Source: Pseudomonadales bacterium (GTDB taxonomy: Bacteria > Pseudomonadota > Gammaproteobacteria > Pseudomonadales > Azotimanducaceae). From it: 64,000 nucleotides of DNA. Below the pieces are notes generated by a model. That model was given only the letters and a program-made list of their open reading frames with translations. It did not search any database and was not told where the DNA came from. Position numbers and translations under genes: made by a program. Positions 25,780-33,824 of the stretch are shown here, one piece after another. The first letter of the stretch is position 1; every line of letters begins with the position of its first letter. Location of the stretch: assembly GCA_023300545.1 (NCBI GenBank), contig JALZVT010000012.1, positions 62,001-126,000 of the forward strand, read 5' to 3'.

Positions 25780-26610
25780 TTAGGCTTTGGTTAATGACTG
25801 GTCGTTGTTCATGGCATCCAGCTGCTTCTGTACGGTTTTGGTCCACCGCGGATGGGTGAGCACCCAGAAGCGATCGTTTTCAATAGCGTCTGCGACCAAA
25901 GCGCCAACCTCATCGGGCTGCATCCCCTTTTCCAGCATGGCTTGAATCTCCGCGCCCATCTGGCCGGCTTTCGGGCCATCTGGTTTGGGCTTTGCAACAC
26001 TCGGACGAAACTGCACGGAGTTGGCGCTGATGTTGGTATTGATGGGCCCTGGGCACAGTACTGATGAGGTAACCGGGCTTCTCCTTGCTCGTAGCTCACG
26101 CTCAAGTGAAGCCATCAGCGCGATTACGCCGTGTTTCGCCACGTTGTACGCACCCATTCGTCGTGCGGCGATCATGCCCGCCATGGAAGAGGTGGAATTG
26201 ATGTGGCCTTCGCCCTGTGCCTCGATAAGTGGCAGGAAGACTTCAACGCCGTAGATTGGCCCCCACAGGTCAACGTCGATAATCCACTTCCAATCTTTGA
26301 GTTTCATGTTGTGAGTGGCGGTGGGTATACCTACGCCTGCGTTGTTGCAGAGCACGTTAACACCACCGAAGGTGTCGACCGCGAGATCAGCCAGTGACTG
26401 GATCTGTTCGTGTTGAGAAACATCGCAGAGTTGGCCAACCGCCTCAACGCCTGCTGATCTGAATGTCTTGGTGACGCTCTCAAGTGCCGCTTCATCCAGG
26501 TCTGCAATGACCAGTTTCATACCACGTTCGGCAAAGGCTCGAGCCATGCCGAGACCAATGCCGCTGGCGCCGCCGGTAATCACAGCGACTTTATCTTTAA
26601 AATCTTTCAT
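25780..26610 (-). CDS. SDR-family oxidoreductase
   Basis: 276 residues with TGGASGIG, CNNAG, TSSMAG, YNVAKHG (Tyr and Lys pair) and CPGPINT. Upstream spacing to the NIPSNAP gene is 23 bp and to the monooxygenase gene 85 bp, all one strand. It most likely oxidises an alcohol to the ketone used by the Baeyer-Villiger enzyme. The C-terminal extension after FWVLTHPRW is common in SDRs near such monooxygenases. Confidence 0.87.
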   Translation of the reverse strand: MKDFKDKVAVITGGASGIGLGMARAFAERGMKLVIADLDEAALESVTKTFRSAGVEAVGQLCDVSQHEQIQSLADLAVDTFGGVNVLCNNAGVGIPTATHNMKLKDWKWIIDVDLWGPIYGVEVFLPLIEAQGEGHINSTSSMAGMIAARRMGAYNVAKHGVIALMASLERELRARRSPVTSSVLCPGPINTNISANSVQFRPSVAKPKPDGPKAGQMGAEIQAMLEKGMQPDEVGALVADAIENDRFWVLTHPRWTKTVQKQLDAMNNDQSLTKA

Positions 26611-26633
26611 TGGATCGTTCCTGCTGCGTAGAT

Positions 26634-27158
26634 TTAAAAAGCGGGTGAATAGTCGGTTGCTGCCATAAACACGCTGTCGATGTTTGTTACGAGCTGGCCG
26701 TCAGCTATCGATGCCGCGTACGCCGTTTTCCATTCGGGATCGGCAACAAAGGCTGCCCAGGCGGCTTTGGCAGCATCTCTATCAGGGTGAGCCACGATGT
26801 ATACGAGTGTGTTGGGTTTGTCGGTTGGGGTCCAATAGGCCACGTTCTGGATGCCGTGCCTTTCAAACAGGCGCGCGGTGTGATCGCGAAAGCGGGCATG
26901 CAGCGCGTCGAGCTTGCCGTCGTTGGTAGTGTAGGTACGCAGTTCGTAGAGTGGGTTTCGAGCTGCTGTCGTGGTCGCAGTTTTAGCGTCTGCCACGACT
27001 GACTTGGTCGTAACTGCCTGTGTGGTTGCGCCATTGATCTGAGCGCAACCAGTGATGAGCGCCAGGGCAAGTAGTGCGCTTGCGCCTCGGGTGAGACCGG
27101 CTGACTTGTTGGCTGGTTTAACGTTTGTGGGTGCTAGTTGTTGTTGTGGGCCCGACAT
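26634..27158 (-). CDS. NIPSNAP-family lipoprotein
   Basis: 174 residues with a lipobox LITGC at about residue 38, so the mature protein should be lipid-anchored. The domain NPLYELRTYTTNDGKLDALHARFRDH matches NIPSNAP, a ferredoxin-like dimeric fold. NIPSNAP genes often sit beside catabolic or oxidoreductase operons, as here, where it is first in the block. Its function is unknown. AGAG precedes the ATG. Confidence 0.82.
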   Translation of the reverse strand: MSGPQQQLAPTNVKPANKSAGLTRGASALLALALITGCAQINGATTQAVTTKSVVADAKTATTTAARNPLYELRTYTTNDGKLDALHARFRDHTARLFERHGIQNVAYWTPTDKPNTLVYIVAHPDRDAAKAAWAAFVADPEWKTAYAASIADGQLVTNIDSVFMAATDYSPAF

Positions 27159-27315
27159 AAAGCTCTCTTTTTGTTGCGAGTTGAATGTCTATTAGATTAA
27201 TTCATCACCATTTTTATTGACAGTACAAACAGGCGGATCAAAAGAGCGTGCTTGCAGGGTGCTATTGTTGCGCGGTAATGCCGTAAGGCTGCTGTTGTAG
27301 ATAGGAGAAAGTGTG

Positions 27316-28146
27316 ATGCAAGCATTGCAGAATAAAACCGCCATCGTCACCGGTGCTGGCCGCGGCGTTGGTCTGGCGACGGCGCAACGCCTCTCCGCCG
27401 CTGGCGCTCGGTTGGTTGTCAACGATCTGGATGAGCGTGAGGCTGGTGTCTGTGTTGCTGCCATCCAAGCCGCTGGCGGCGATGCGATTGCCTGTCCTGG
27501 CGACATTACTAGTACCGATTTTCCGGAGCGTTTGATCGACACCGCGCTTGGGAGCTATGGCGGCATAGACATTGTCGTCAATAATGCGGGTTATATCTGG
27601 AATGGCGCTATTCAGAACCATTCTGATGAGCAATGGCAGGCGATGTTGGATGTGCACGCGACGGCACCGTTCCGAATACTGCGGGCGCTAGCGCCATGGC
27701 TGCGTGAGGCCGCTAAGCGCGAACAAGCCCAGTTGGGCGCTGCATCGGTCCGCAAGGTCGTCAACGTATCCAGCGTCTCGGGGACAACTGGCGCAGCGAC
27801 TCAAATTGCCTACTCTGCTGGCAAGGCAGCGATTGTGGGTATGACAAAGACGCTCGCAAAAGAGTGGGGGCGTTACAACGTCACCGTGAATTGTGTCGCG
27901 TTTGGTCACATCGATACCCGACTTACTCAGAGCTACAGTGGCGAACCGCCAACGATCAGCGTTGGTGAGCGCGATTTTCGAGTGGGCCTTAGCGAGCAAC
28001 AGATTGAGTCCTCTGAGCGTGCGTCGCCATTGGGTCGCAGCGGTCAACCGGAAGATGGGGCCGGCGCCATCTATTTACTGTGTCTGCCTGAGTCTGACTT
28101 CATTACCGGTGAAGTCCTTACCTGCTCGGGTGGTGCGCAGCTCTAA
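27316..28146 (+). CDS. SDR-family 3-oxoacyl reductase-like protein
   Basis: Start at ATG 27316 with AGGAG ten bases before it; 276 residues. The motifs are TGAGRGVG, NNAGYIWNG, VNVSSVSG, YSAGKAA and GGAQL at the end, close to FabG-like enzymes. A loop of about 50 residues follows the NCVAFGHIDT segment, longer than in a plain FabG. A PhyH dioxygenase gene follows 67 bp downstream. It is divergent from the NIPSNAP operon. Confidence 0.87.
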   Translation: MQALQNKTAIVTGAGRGVGLATAQRLSAAGARLVVNDLDEREAGVCVAAIQAAGGDAIACPGDITSTDFPERLIDTALGSYGGIDIVVNNAGYIWNGAIQNHSDEQWQAMLDVHATAPFRILRALAPWLREAAKREQAQLGAASVRKVVNVSSVSGTTGAATQIAYSAGKAAIVGMTKTLAKEWGRYNVTVNCVAFGHIDTRLTQSYSGEPPTISVGERDFRVGLSEQQIESSERASPLGRSGQPEDGAGAIYLLCLPESDFITGEVLTCSGGAQL

Positions 28147-28213
28147 TGCTGGCTGAGGTTCTGGGTAGGTTAGATAGCGGGGTTAGGGTAAAGCCCGAGT
28201 CAGGAGGACAACT

Positions 28214-28996
28214 ATGAGTTTGGAGCTAACCAAGCGTGAGCACATTCAGTGGCGCAAGGATGGGTATTTTGTCCGTGAGGGCATTTTCACCCCGGCTGAA
28301 GTCGAGGGCTTCCGGCACGCTGCAGAGGCGGCCTGCCTGCTGGTTCAGAGCAAGGCGGCCGGCGGCACAGCCTACGATCTGGACGGTAACCGGTTTGTTG
28401 ATATCGAACATGTCACGTTGCAATACGAGCACCAGGCCGCAACAGGACAGATCAGAGTTATTGAGCCCGTTCATGAGCTCGACCCGCGGTTTGCAAGCTT
28501 GGTAGCTGATGCTCGCCTGGTCGTGCCGATGCGTGAGCTGGTGGACGCACCGCAGATTGGTCTGTGGACCGCCAAGTTGAACATGAAGCCGCCAAAGGAT
28601 GGGTCTGGCTTTCGCTGGCATCAGGACTCGCCTTACTGGATTCACGACTCGGCAGATGTGGATCATTTGCCCAACGTGTTTGTCGCGTTTGATGACGCGA
28701 CACCTGCGAACGGTTGTCTGCGAGTGGTGCGTGGCAGTCACACCAAAGGATGTTTGCCTGGCCTTGGGGATGGTTCTCAGCTGGAAGGTTTTTTTACACA
28801 TCCCGACGAAATTGATGAAGCGCAGATTGTCGCTCCTGAGCTGCTCGCCGGTTCAGCGTTGTTCTTCAGTCCACACATTGTTCACGGCTCGCTACCCAAC
28901 GCATCCGCTACCCCGCGGCGCGCAATCATCGTGACCTATCAGCCGGCTGCGTTGCCGGAGCTTAAATCCGGTCGGCCTAGTGCAGTGCTGAGCTAA
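28214..28996 (+). CDS. phytanoyl-CoA dioxygenase (PhyH) family protein
   Basis: 260 residues with H136 and D138 in RWHQDSPYW, H224 in HIVHGSLPN and Arg235/236 for 2-oxoglutarate. A strong AGGAGG precedes the ATG. It should be an Fe/2-oxoglutarate hydroxylase of a small molecule. It pairs with the SDR upstream, forming a hydroxylation-oxidation unit similar to the one at 8914-10867. Confidence 0.85.
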   Translation: MSLELTKREHIQWRKDGYFVREGIFTPAEVEGFRHAAEAACLLVQSKAAGGTAYDLDGNRFVDIEHVTLQYEHQAATGQIRVIEPVHELDPRFASLVADARLVVPMRELVDAPQIGLWTAKLNMKPPKDGSGFRWHQDSPYWIHDSADVDHLPNVFVAFDDATPANGCLRVVRGSHTKGCLPGLGDGSQLEGFFTHPDEIDEAQIVAPELLAGSALFFSPHIVHGSLPNASATPRRAIIVTYQPAALPELKSGRPSAVLS

Positions 28997-29069
28997 CACA
29001 CTCTCTCTATTTTAGGTGGCGCAAGGTCTATAATCGATTTAGATTAAGCCTGTAACTTGTTGTAATTGT

Positions 29070-29603
29070 TTGGTTTATCTAAAAAGGTCGACTTGCGCGT
29101 ACGCGACTGCTCAGTGGGGTTATGGCGACCCTTTGGCGGTTGACGTCGTTGAGCGATATAGCTCGCGGCCCGATTTTGCTGATACGCCCCAAACCTTCCT
29201 TATGCATACCCACGAAGACGCTACGGTGCCCGCCAGCCAGTCGGCGTCGCGCACTAGATCGGATTGCTGCATCCCTCGCTGGTTGCGCCGCCGCAAATTA
29301 CTCGCACAACAGCCGCGTTGTGCGGTCTTTGGTCGGTTGTTAATCGATGATCGAGTGCCCTTGGTGAGAATCTTTCTAGCTGTAACAAGTGACGGTAAGT
29401 TTATGATTTCTGAAGGTGAAGACCCTTTGGTTGGAGTGCATCTTCTCAAAGCACATGAAGTTAGTGGGTGGCATTCTTATGCTGGCCAAGGCATTTTCTC
29501 GCGAACTAACCCGTTCTTGTTTCAGTGTGAATGGGATGTGGTGGCAGGCGCCGAAATAATTTTCGATCGCCAAAAAGACCAGTTTTTGCAGGGTAAACGC
29601 TGA
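29070..29603 (+). CDS. hypothetical protein upstream of partition module
   Basis: A 177-codon frame with a TTG start at 29070 and no visible ribosome site. The N-terminal third is odd in composition (many Cys, Arg, Thr). The last 90 residues, from RVPLVRIFLAVTSDGKFMIS to the end, look like a real folded domain with Phe, Trp and Gly. The true start may lie further in, for example at MHTHEDATVP (ATG near 29202). I do not recognise a family. It lies at the left end of the AT-rich insert carrying the ParA genes. Confidence 0.4.
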   Translation: MVYLKRSTCAYATAQWGYGDPLAVDVVERYSSRPDFADTPQTFLMHTHEDATVPASQSASRTRSDCCIPRWLRRRKLLAQQPRCAVFGRLLIDDRVPLVRIFLAVTSDGKFMISEGEDPLVGVHLLKAHEVSGWHSYAGQGIFSRTNPFLFQCEWDVVAGAEIIFDRQKDQFLQGKR

Positions 29604-29670
29604 TTCGAGTTTTTTTGAGTTTAGCGTTTACAATTTTAGTTTTGTTCGTATACTGCTTGGCATACATATG

Positions 29671-29706
29671 TACATATCTATTTACATATCTATTTACATA
29701 TCTATT
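29671..29706. repeat. three 12-bp iterons, candidate partition site
   Basis: TACATATCTATT is repeated exactly three times in tandem at 29671, 29683 and 29695, flanked by partial copies TACATATG (29663-29670) and TATGTA. It lies 61 bp upstream of the parA start, in the AT-rich 29604-29767 gap. This is where type Ib partition operons keep their centromere/operator, bound by the ribbon-helix-helix partner. A replicon iteron set is the alternative, but no rep gene is visible. Confidence 0.7.
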
Positions 29707-29767
29707 TATGTAAGTATGTACACCGGTTTGAGCAAACGATTTTCTGCAGAGCAGATAAGGACAATCT

Positions 29768-30433
29768 ATGAGCATTCTCACCATGGCGACCAGCAAAGGT
29801 GGTGCCGGCAAGACAACACTGGCGCAACTCATCGTCGGTGCAGTTCACAACTTTGGTTACACAGTGGGTGTGATTGATACGGACGAAAACGCCACGTTGC
29901 ACAGCTGGCTAACCGACAACAACAACATGGCGATTGAGTCGAAGCTCATCACTGATGAAACGAAGATTGTCGCTGAAGCTAAAAAGATGGATCGCAAGTA
30001 CGACATGGTGGTTGTGGATACAGCTGGTATGCGTTCCCAGGCGACTATCTTTGCAATGGGCTGTGCTGATCTCGTGCTGATTCCCGTGCAGATGTCGAAA
30101 GCTGACGTGGTTGAGGCGGTGAAGACGTACAAGCTGGTTCGCAGCGCCGGCGCCATGGCCGAGAAAATCATCCCAGCTCGGGTCGTTTTCACGGACTACA
30201 CCCCCAAGACAAATGTGGGAAAACAGGTTCGTAAGAAGGTTGCTAAGCATGAGCTGCCCACCATGAAGACCCGGTTGCACCATCTGGTGGCTTATAAAGA
30301 GCAGTCCTTCAGCGGCAAGGTGGCCAATAAAGGCACCGCAGGCGCCCAAGCACAGCTGCTGGTTCAGGAGATGTGTGAGCAAAACTTCCTGCCTTTCATG
30401 CGCGAACAGCCCGAACTTCTGGTCGCGGTATAG
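29768..30433 (+). CDS. parA: ParA-family partition ATPase (small, type Ib-like)
   Basis: The 221-residue protein has the deviant Walker A SKGGAGKTTL near residue 10, Walker B-like VVVDTAGM and a DTDENATL switch. It lacks the N-terminal HTH domain of type Ia ParA, so it resembles ParF/McdA-size enzymes. Such ATPases bind DNA non-specifically and move or space cargo when stimulated by their partner. AAGGAC lies eight bases before the ATG. The partner-like gene follows after 8 bp, and iterons precede it. A plasmid remnant, integrated element or intracellular positioning system are all possible. Confidence 0.85.
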   Translation: MSILTMATSKGGAGKTTLAQLIVGAVHNFGYTVGVIDTDENATLHSWLTDNNNMAIESKLITDETKIVAEAKKMDRKYDMVVVDTAGMRSQATIFAMGCADLVLIPVQMSKADVVEAVKTYKLVRSAGAMAEKIIPARVVFTDYTPKTNVGKQVRKKVAKHELPTMKTRLHHLVAYKEQSFSGKVANKGTAGAQAQLLVQEMCEQNFLPFMREQPELLVAV

Positions 30434-30441
30434 CTTGAGCC

Positions 30442-30786
30442 GTGAGCAAGGTGAAAAAGTCCGGGGCGTCGAATCGGCGCTCTGGGACAACGGCGGCTGC
30501 CGGATCGAAAAATTCGAAGCAGAATCTTGTCAGCCAAAAGCCGGTCAAGAAAAAGCCTAAGGCACCTCTGAAGACACGTGAGCTGCCGGTTGTACGCGAT
30601 CAGGGGGCGGTGATAGAAGAACCGATGAGTCAGGTGACGCTTAAAATGCGCCAATCTCAGCACCGAGAGCTGTCCCAGATGGCCTTTGATGCGGGCACGA
30701 CTATGCGCGGCATCATAATGCGAGCGCTTAAGTCGAAAGGGCTGACCGTGACCAAAGACGATCTGGTAGATCGCCGCCGGAAGTAG
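30442..30786 (+). CDS. basic ribbon-helix-helix-like ParA partner
   Basis: A 114-residue protein starting with GTG, eight bases after parA. The first 55 residues are disordered-looking and rich in Lys, Ser and Pro. The last 55 (QVTLKMRQSQHRELSQMAF then TTMRGIIMRALK) have the strand-helix-helix pattern of ribbon-helix-helix DNA-binding proteins such as ParG. It probably binds the iterons at 29671 and stimulates the ATPase through its flexible basic tail. The fold is assigned by pattern only. Confidence 0.65.
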   Translation: MSKVKKSGASNRRSGTTAAAGSKNSKQNLVSQKPVKKKPKAPLKTRELPVVRDQGAVIEEPMSQVTLKMRQSQHRELSQMAFDAGTTMRGIIMRALKSKGLTVTKDDLVDRRRK

Positions 30787-30811
30787 ACGCCACAAGGAGT
30801 GCTCAGAAGTA

Positions 30812-30875
30812 GGGGTCAGGTTGAAACCTGACCCCGAAGGCAGCAACCTGACCCCGAAGGCAGCAACCTGACCCC
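30812..30875. repeat. REP-like palindrome with tandem half-site copies
   Basis: GGGGTCAGGTT (30812-30822) and AACCTGACCCC (30825-30835) form a perfect 11-bp palindrome with a 2-base centre. AACCTGACCCC then recurs at 30845 and 30865, each after GAAGGCAGC, so the right arm is in three copies at 20-bp spacing. It lies in the 170-bp gap after the partition genes. The core matches the 18527 element, consistent with a REP family moved by a TnpA-REP enzyme encoded elsewhere. Confidence 0.65.
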
Positions 30876-30956
30876 GACGACTGCTTGCATTCTGCAGTAA
30901 ATCTGCAAAAAATATTTGACCGTAACCCGACGAGAATCTCAGGTGCTTAGCTTACG

Positions 30957-31250
30957 GTGGATGACCAACACACAACGACTGACCCCCTCAATGCCAATCA
31001 CGAAGAGCTGCTTGCACTGGCAAATACGCTAATGCCGTTTGGTAAATACAAGGGACGTCTTTTGCTCGATCTTCCAGAAGCTTATTTAGTGTGGTTTAAA
31101 GGCCAGGGCTTTCCGCGGGGCAAACTTGGCGAGCGGATGGCGGTTATGTTTGAGGTTAAGATGAATGGTCTGGAGCCGCTTCTGCGCCCACTGGTTGGCC
31201 GTTCTCTTGACCCTGCTCTTGACCCTCGTGTCGATAAGAAGGCAGATTAG
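30957..31250 (+). CDS. DUF3820 family protein
   Basis: 97 residues, GTG start. The central MPFGKYKGRLLLDLPEAYL with WFKGQGFPRGKLGERM is diagnostic of DUF3820, small cytoplasmic proteins that have been named quorum-sensing-regulated virulence factors in Pseudomonas. The biochemical role is unclear. Length is within the family range, with an acidic/Asn tail at the front. A VOC protein gene follows on the same strand after 34 bp. Confidence 0.8.
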   Translation: MDDQHTTTDPLNANHEELLALANTLMPFGKYKGRLLLDLPEAYLVWFKGQGFPRGKLGERMAVMFEVKMNGLEPLLRPLVGRSLDPALDPRVDKKAD

Positions 31251-31284
31251 ACCGCAACCTAAGCGCAATCTGAGGACCTGAGCG

Positions 31285-32064
31285 ATGACTCTACAACTGC
31301 GGCAAATCTGCCTAGTGGCGCGTGAACTCGAGCCCGCCATTGACGACCTGACCGCAATTCTTGGCATCAACCGTTGTTATGTTGATCCTGGTGTTGCGGC
31401 CTTCGGGTTGGAAAACACGCTGATGCCCGTGGGCCGGAATTTCCTCGAAGTGGTCGCGCCGATTCAGCAGAACACAGCTGGCGGCCGTTATTTAGAGCGA
31501 CGCCAGGGTGACGGTGGTTACATGGTTATCACTCAGGCTGACAGCGAGGCTGCACAGTTGCAGGTGAAGCAGAATGCCATCGACAATCAGGTGCGAGTCG
31601 CTCATGAAACGGTGCGGGGTGACTGGCATTTGCTGCAGCTGCATCCCGGTGATCTGAAGGCTGCTTTTTTTGAAGTGGAGACTGATGCGCACAACGACTT
31701 TACCGGCAACTGGCACCCTGTTGGTGGTCTGGGTTGGGAAGATAAAGTAAAGCAGGACGTCACCGTCGACTTCCTTGGCGTTGAGCTGCAGTCGAATGAC
31801 CCTCTCGGCCTGGCTGAGCTGTGGGGCCAGGTTGCCGGTATCGCTATCGAGCGGGAAGGGCAGGGGTTCTCACTGGCGCTTAACAATGCGCGCCTGCGAT
31901 TTGTCGAGGAGCGTGACGGACGCGGACCCGGTCTTGGTGGCGTGGACATCAGCGTTTCGAATCGCGAAGACATCTTGCGAGAAGCGCGGCAGCGCAATGC
32001 GTACGTTAGCGATGAACAGCTACTGATCTGCGGTACCCGATGGTATTTGCACGACGGCGCCTAA
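31285..32064 (+). CDS. VOC-superfamily (glyoxalase-like) protein
   Basis: 259 residues built from two betaalphabetabetabeta units, with LRQICLVARELEPAI at the start and a second unit beginning VDFLGVELQSNDPLGL. It resembles Glyoxalase_3-type domain proteins. Such proteins bind a metal and a small organic ligand; the reaction is not known. Metal ligands are not certain from sequence alone. GAGGACCTGAGCG precedes the ATG. Confidence 0.72.
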   Translation: MTLQLRQICLVARELEPAIDDLTAILGINRCYVDPGVAAFGLENTLMPVGRNFLEVVAPIQQNTAGGRYLERRQGDGGYMVITQADSEAAQLQVKQNAIDNQVRVAHETVRGDWHLLQLHPGDLKAAFFEVETDAHNDFTGNWHPVGGLGWEDKVKQDVTVDFLGVELQSNDPLGLAELWGQVAGIAIEREGQGFSLALNNARLRFVEERDGRGPGLGGVDISVSNREDILREARQRNAYVSDEQLLICGTRWYLHDGA

Positions 32065-32358
32065 GGCTTCCTTGACTTTAACCACCGATAACCGCAGTGT
32101 GCGGCTCGTCGCAGGTGCTCTTACCTCCTTATTTGTAGCCTAAGAGTCCCTTCAAGCGATAACTTCCGCACCGGCCGCGTTACCCTACGCGAGCTAGGCG
32201 TCGAATTTCGACGGTACTTGGGCGTAACTGCCGGGTACACAAGTGCGGTTCTACGCATTTGTTTGTCCGCAACTCTCTCGTAACGGTCTTACTAAGAGAC
32301 CATCATTTGATGGGTGCGGATTTTATTTACCCAGGCGTTTTGCCTTTCAGGATATACA
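32065..32358 (+). promoter_or_regulatory. long leader region of the RNA helicase gene
   Basis: 294 bp with no gene. It holds several short hairpins: CCGCA-gtg-TGCGG near 32091-32103, GGTCT/AGACC at 32285-32301, and CCATC-attt-GATGG at 32300-32313. Structured leaders are known for cold-shock-type RNA helicase genes, where the enzyme or temperature controls translation. Here that is inference; no -10/-35 was clear. Confidence 0.35.
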
Positions 32359-33714
32359 TTGACAGAAACTACTTTCGCGCACCTCGATCTCGACGAGCGT
32401 ATTTTGCGCGCGCTCACCGATGTGGGCTATGAAAAACCAACTCCTATTCAGGAACAATCCATTCCAAAACTGCTTGAGGGCCGCGACCTATTGGGCATCG
32501 CCCAGACAGGCACCGGCAAGACAGCCGCATTCTCATTACCGCTTTTACAACTGCTGGCTGACTCCCAACGCAAGCCAAAGCACCCATCAGCCCTTATTTT
32601 GGCACCCACGCGAGAGCTTGCGATTCAGATCTTTGACGAGCTGAAGCTGTTCGGTAAAAACATGCGCATTCGCAGCTCCTGCATTTTTGGCGGTGTGGGT
32701 GCTAATCCGCAGATAAAACTGTTGCGCGAAGGTGTCGACATTGTTGTCGCAACTCCAGGGCGATTGCTAGATCTGGCAAATCAGAAACACATTGTGCTCG
32801 ACAACGTGTCAATGCTGGTGCTCGACGAAGCAGACCGATTGCTCGATATGGGTTTTATTCGGGATGTTAAGAAGATCGTTAACATGACGCCTCGGAGACG
32901 CCAGTCGTTGTTGTTTTCAGCGACCATGCCAAAAGAGGTTGTGCAGTTTGCCAAGGAGATTTTGCGCGACCCGCTGCGGGTTGACGTGTCGCCTAAGCAG
33001 GTTACGGTGAGCAAGATTGAACAGCGCGTGGTGATGGTGAATAACCTGCACAAGCAACAGGCGTTAGAACACATTCTGCATGGCGAAACAGTGACCCGCG
33101 CCATTGTGTTTACCCGCACGAAGCATGGTGCTAACAAGGTGGCCAAGAAATTGATGCAGGCCGGTATTGGCGCTGACGCTATTCACGGCAACAAATCTCA
33201 GAACGCGCGTCAGCGGGCGCTGGCTAGTTTTAAGAAAGGCGAAATCTGGGTGCTGGTAGCGACGGATATTGCTGCTCGCGGCATCGATATCGATGGTGTA
33301 TCGCACGTTGTAAACCAAGAGCTGCCGCACGAACCAGAAAGCTACGTGCATCGCATTGGCCGTACCGGCCGCGCGGGAGCCTCAGGTGTTGCTTGGTCAT
33401 TGGTAGACCCATCCGAGCGCAGTCGGCTGCGTGCGATAGAGCGGCTTATTAAGTTTGAGCCTGAGCAGGTTGATCTAGGTATCAAGTACGTGACGCCAGA
33501 AGCGCCAGCGGGTGGTGAAAGCCGCGGTGGTTCTGGTGGCGGCGGAAATCGCGGCAACGCTGGCGGTCGACGCGGTGGCGGTAATCGCGGCGGCGGAGGC
33601 AATCGTGGTGGTGGTTCTGGCGGTAATAGTGGCGGCCGTTCACGCCGACGCAGCGGTGGTGGTAACAGCGGCAGCGGGAATACCGGTGGCAACTCAGGTA
33701 ACCGCGCAGCCTAG
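32359..33714 (+). CDS. rhlE: DEAD-box RNA helicase, RhlE type
   Basis: I choose the TTG at 32359, which has AGGA six bases upstream and starts LTETTFAHLDL. The longer ATT/ATG frame to 32314 reads unlikely residues. The 451-residue protein has motif I AQTGTGKT at 48-55, motif II DEAD at 156-159, SAT, and HRIGRTGRAG, the full helicase core. The last 65 residues are Gly/Arg/Asn/Ser-rich (RGG-like), typical of RhlE and useful for RNA binding or condensation. It unwinds RNA duplexes in ribosome assembly or decay, especially in the cold. Confidence 0.92.
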   Translation: MTETTFAHLDLDERILRALTDVGYEKPTPIQEQSIPKLLEGRDLLGIAQTGTGKTAAFSLPLLQLLADSQRKPKHPSALILAPTRELAIQIFDELKLFGKNMRIRSSCIFGGVGANPQIKLLREGVDIVVATPGRLLDLANQKHIVLDNVSMLVLDEADRLLDMGFIRDVKKIVNMTPRRRQSLLFSATMPKEVVQFAKEILRDPLRVDVSPKQVTVSKIEQRVVMVNNLHKQQALEHILHGETVTRAIVFTRTKHGANKVAKKLMQAGIGADAIHGNKSQNARQRALASFKKGEIWVLVATDIAARGIDIDGVSHVVNQELPHEPESYVHRIGRTGRAGASGVAWSLVDPSERSRLRAIERLIKFEPEQVDLGIKYVTPEAPAGGESRGGSGGGGNRGNAGGRRGGGNRGGGGNRGGGSGGNSGGRSRRRSGGGNSGSGNTGGNSGNRAA

Positions 33715-33824
33715 GCGTGACATGTGGGCAGAATGGACTCTGCCTCCAAAACGACCTGCATTTGCATCCTTGCCTCTAAGTTCCTATCTTTGGGCTTCGC
33801 TTACACACGATCGCGAGGTTTCCT

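Noticed and set aside
29663-29720. Short CRISPR array at the 12-bp repeats
   Set aside because: The repeats are directly adjacent with no spacers and far too short.
30812-30875. Rho-independent terminator after the partition genes
   Set aside because: The palindrome is strong but has no T-run, and its extra half-sites point to a REP-type element.
33342-33692. Pro-rich frame opposite the rhlE tail
   Set aside because: It is the antisense shadow of the Gly/Arg-rich C-terminus of rhlE.
33727-33744. GGCAGA/TCTGCC hairpin after rhlE as a terminator
   Set aside because: Six-base stem with no T-run; too weak to call.
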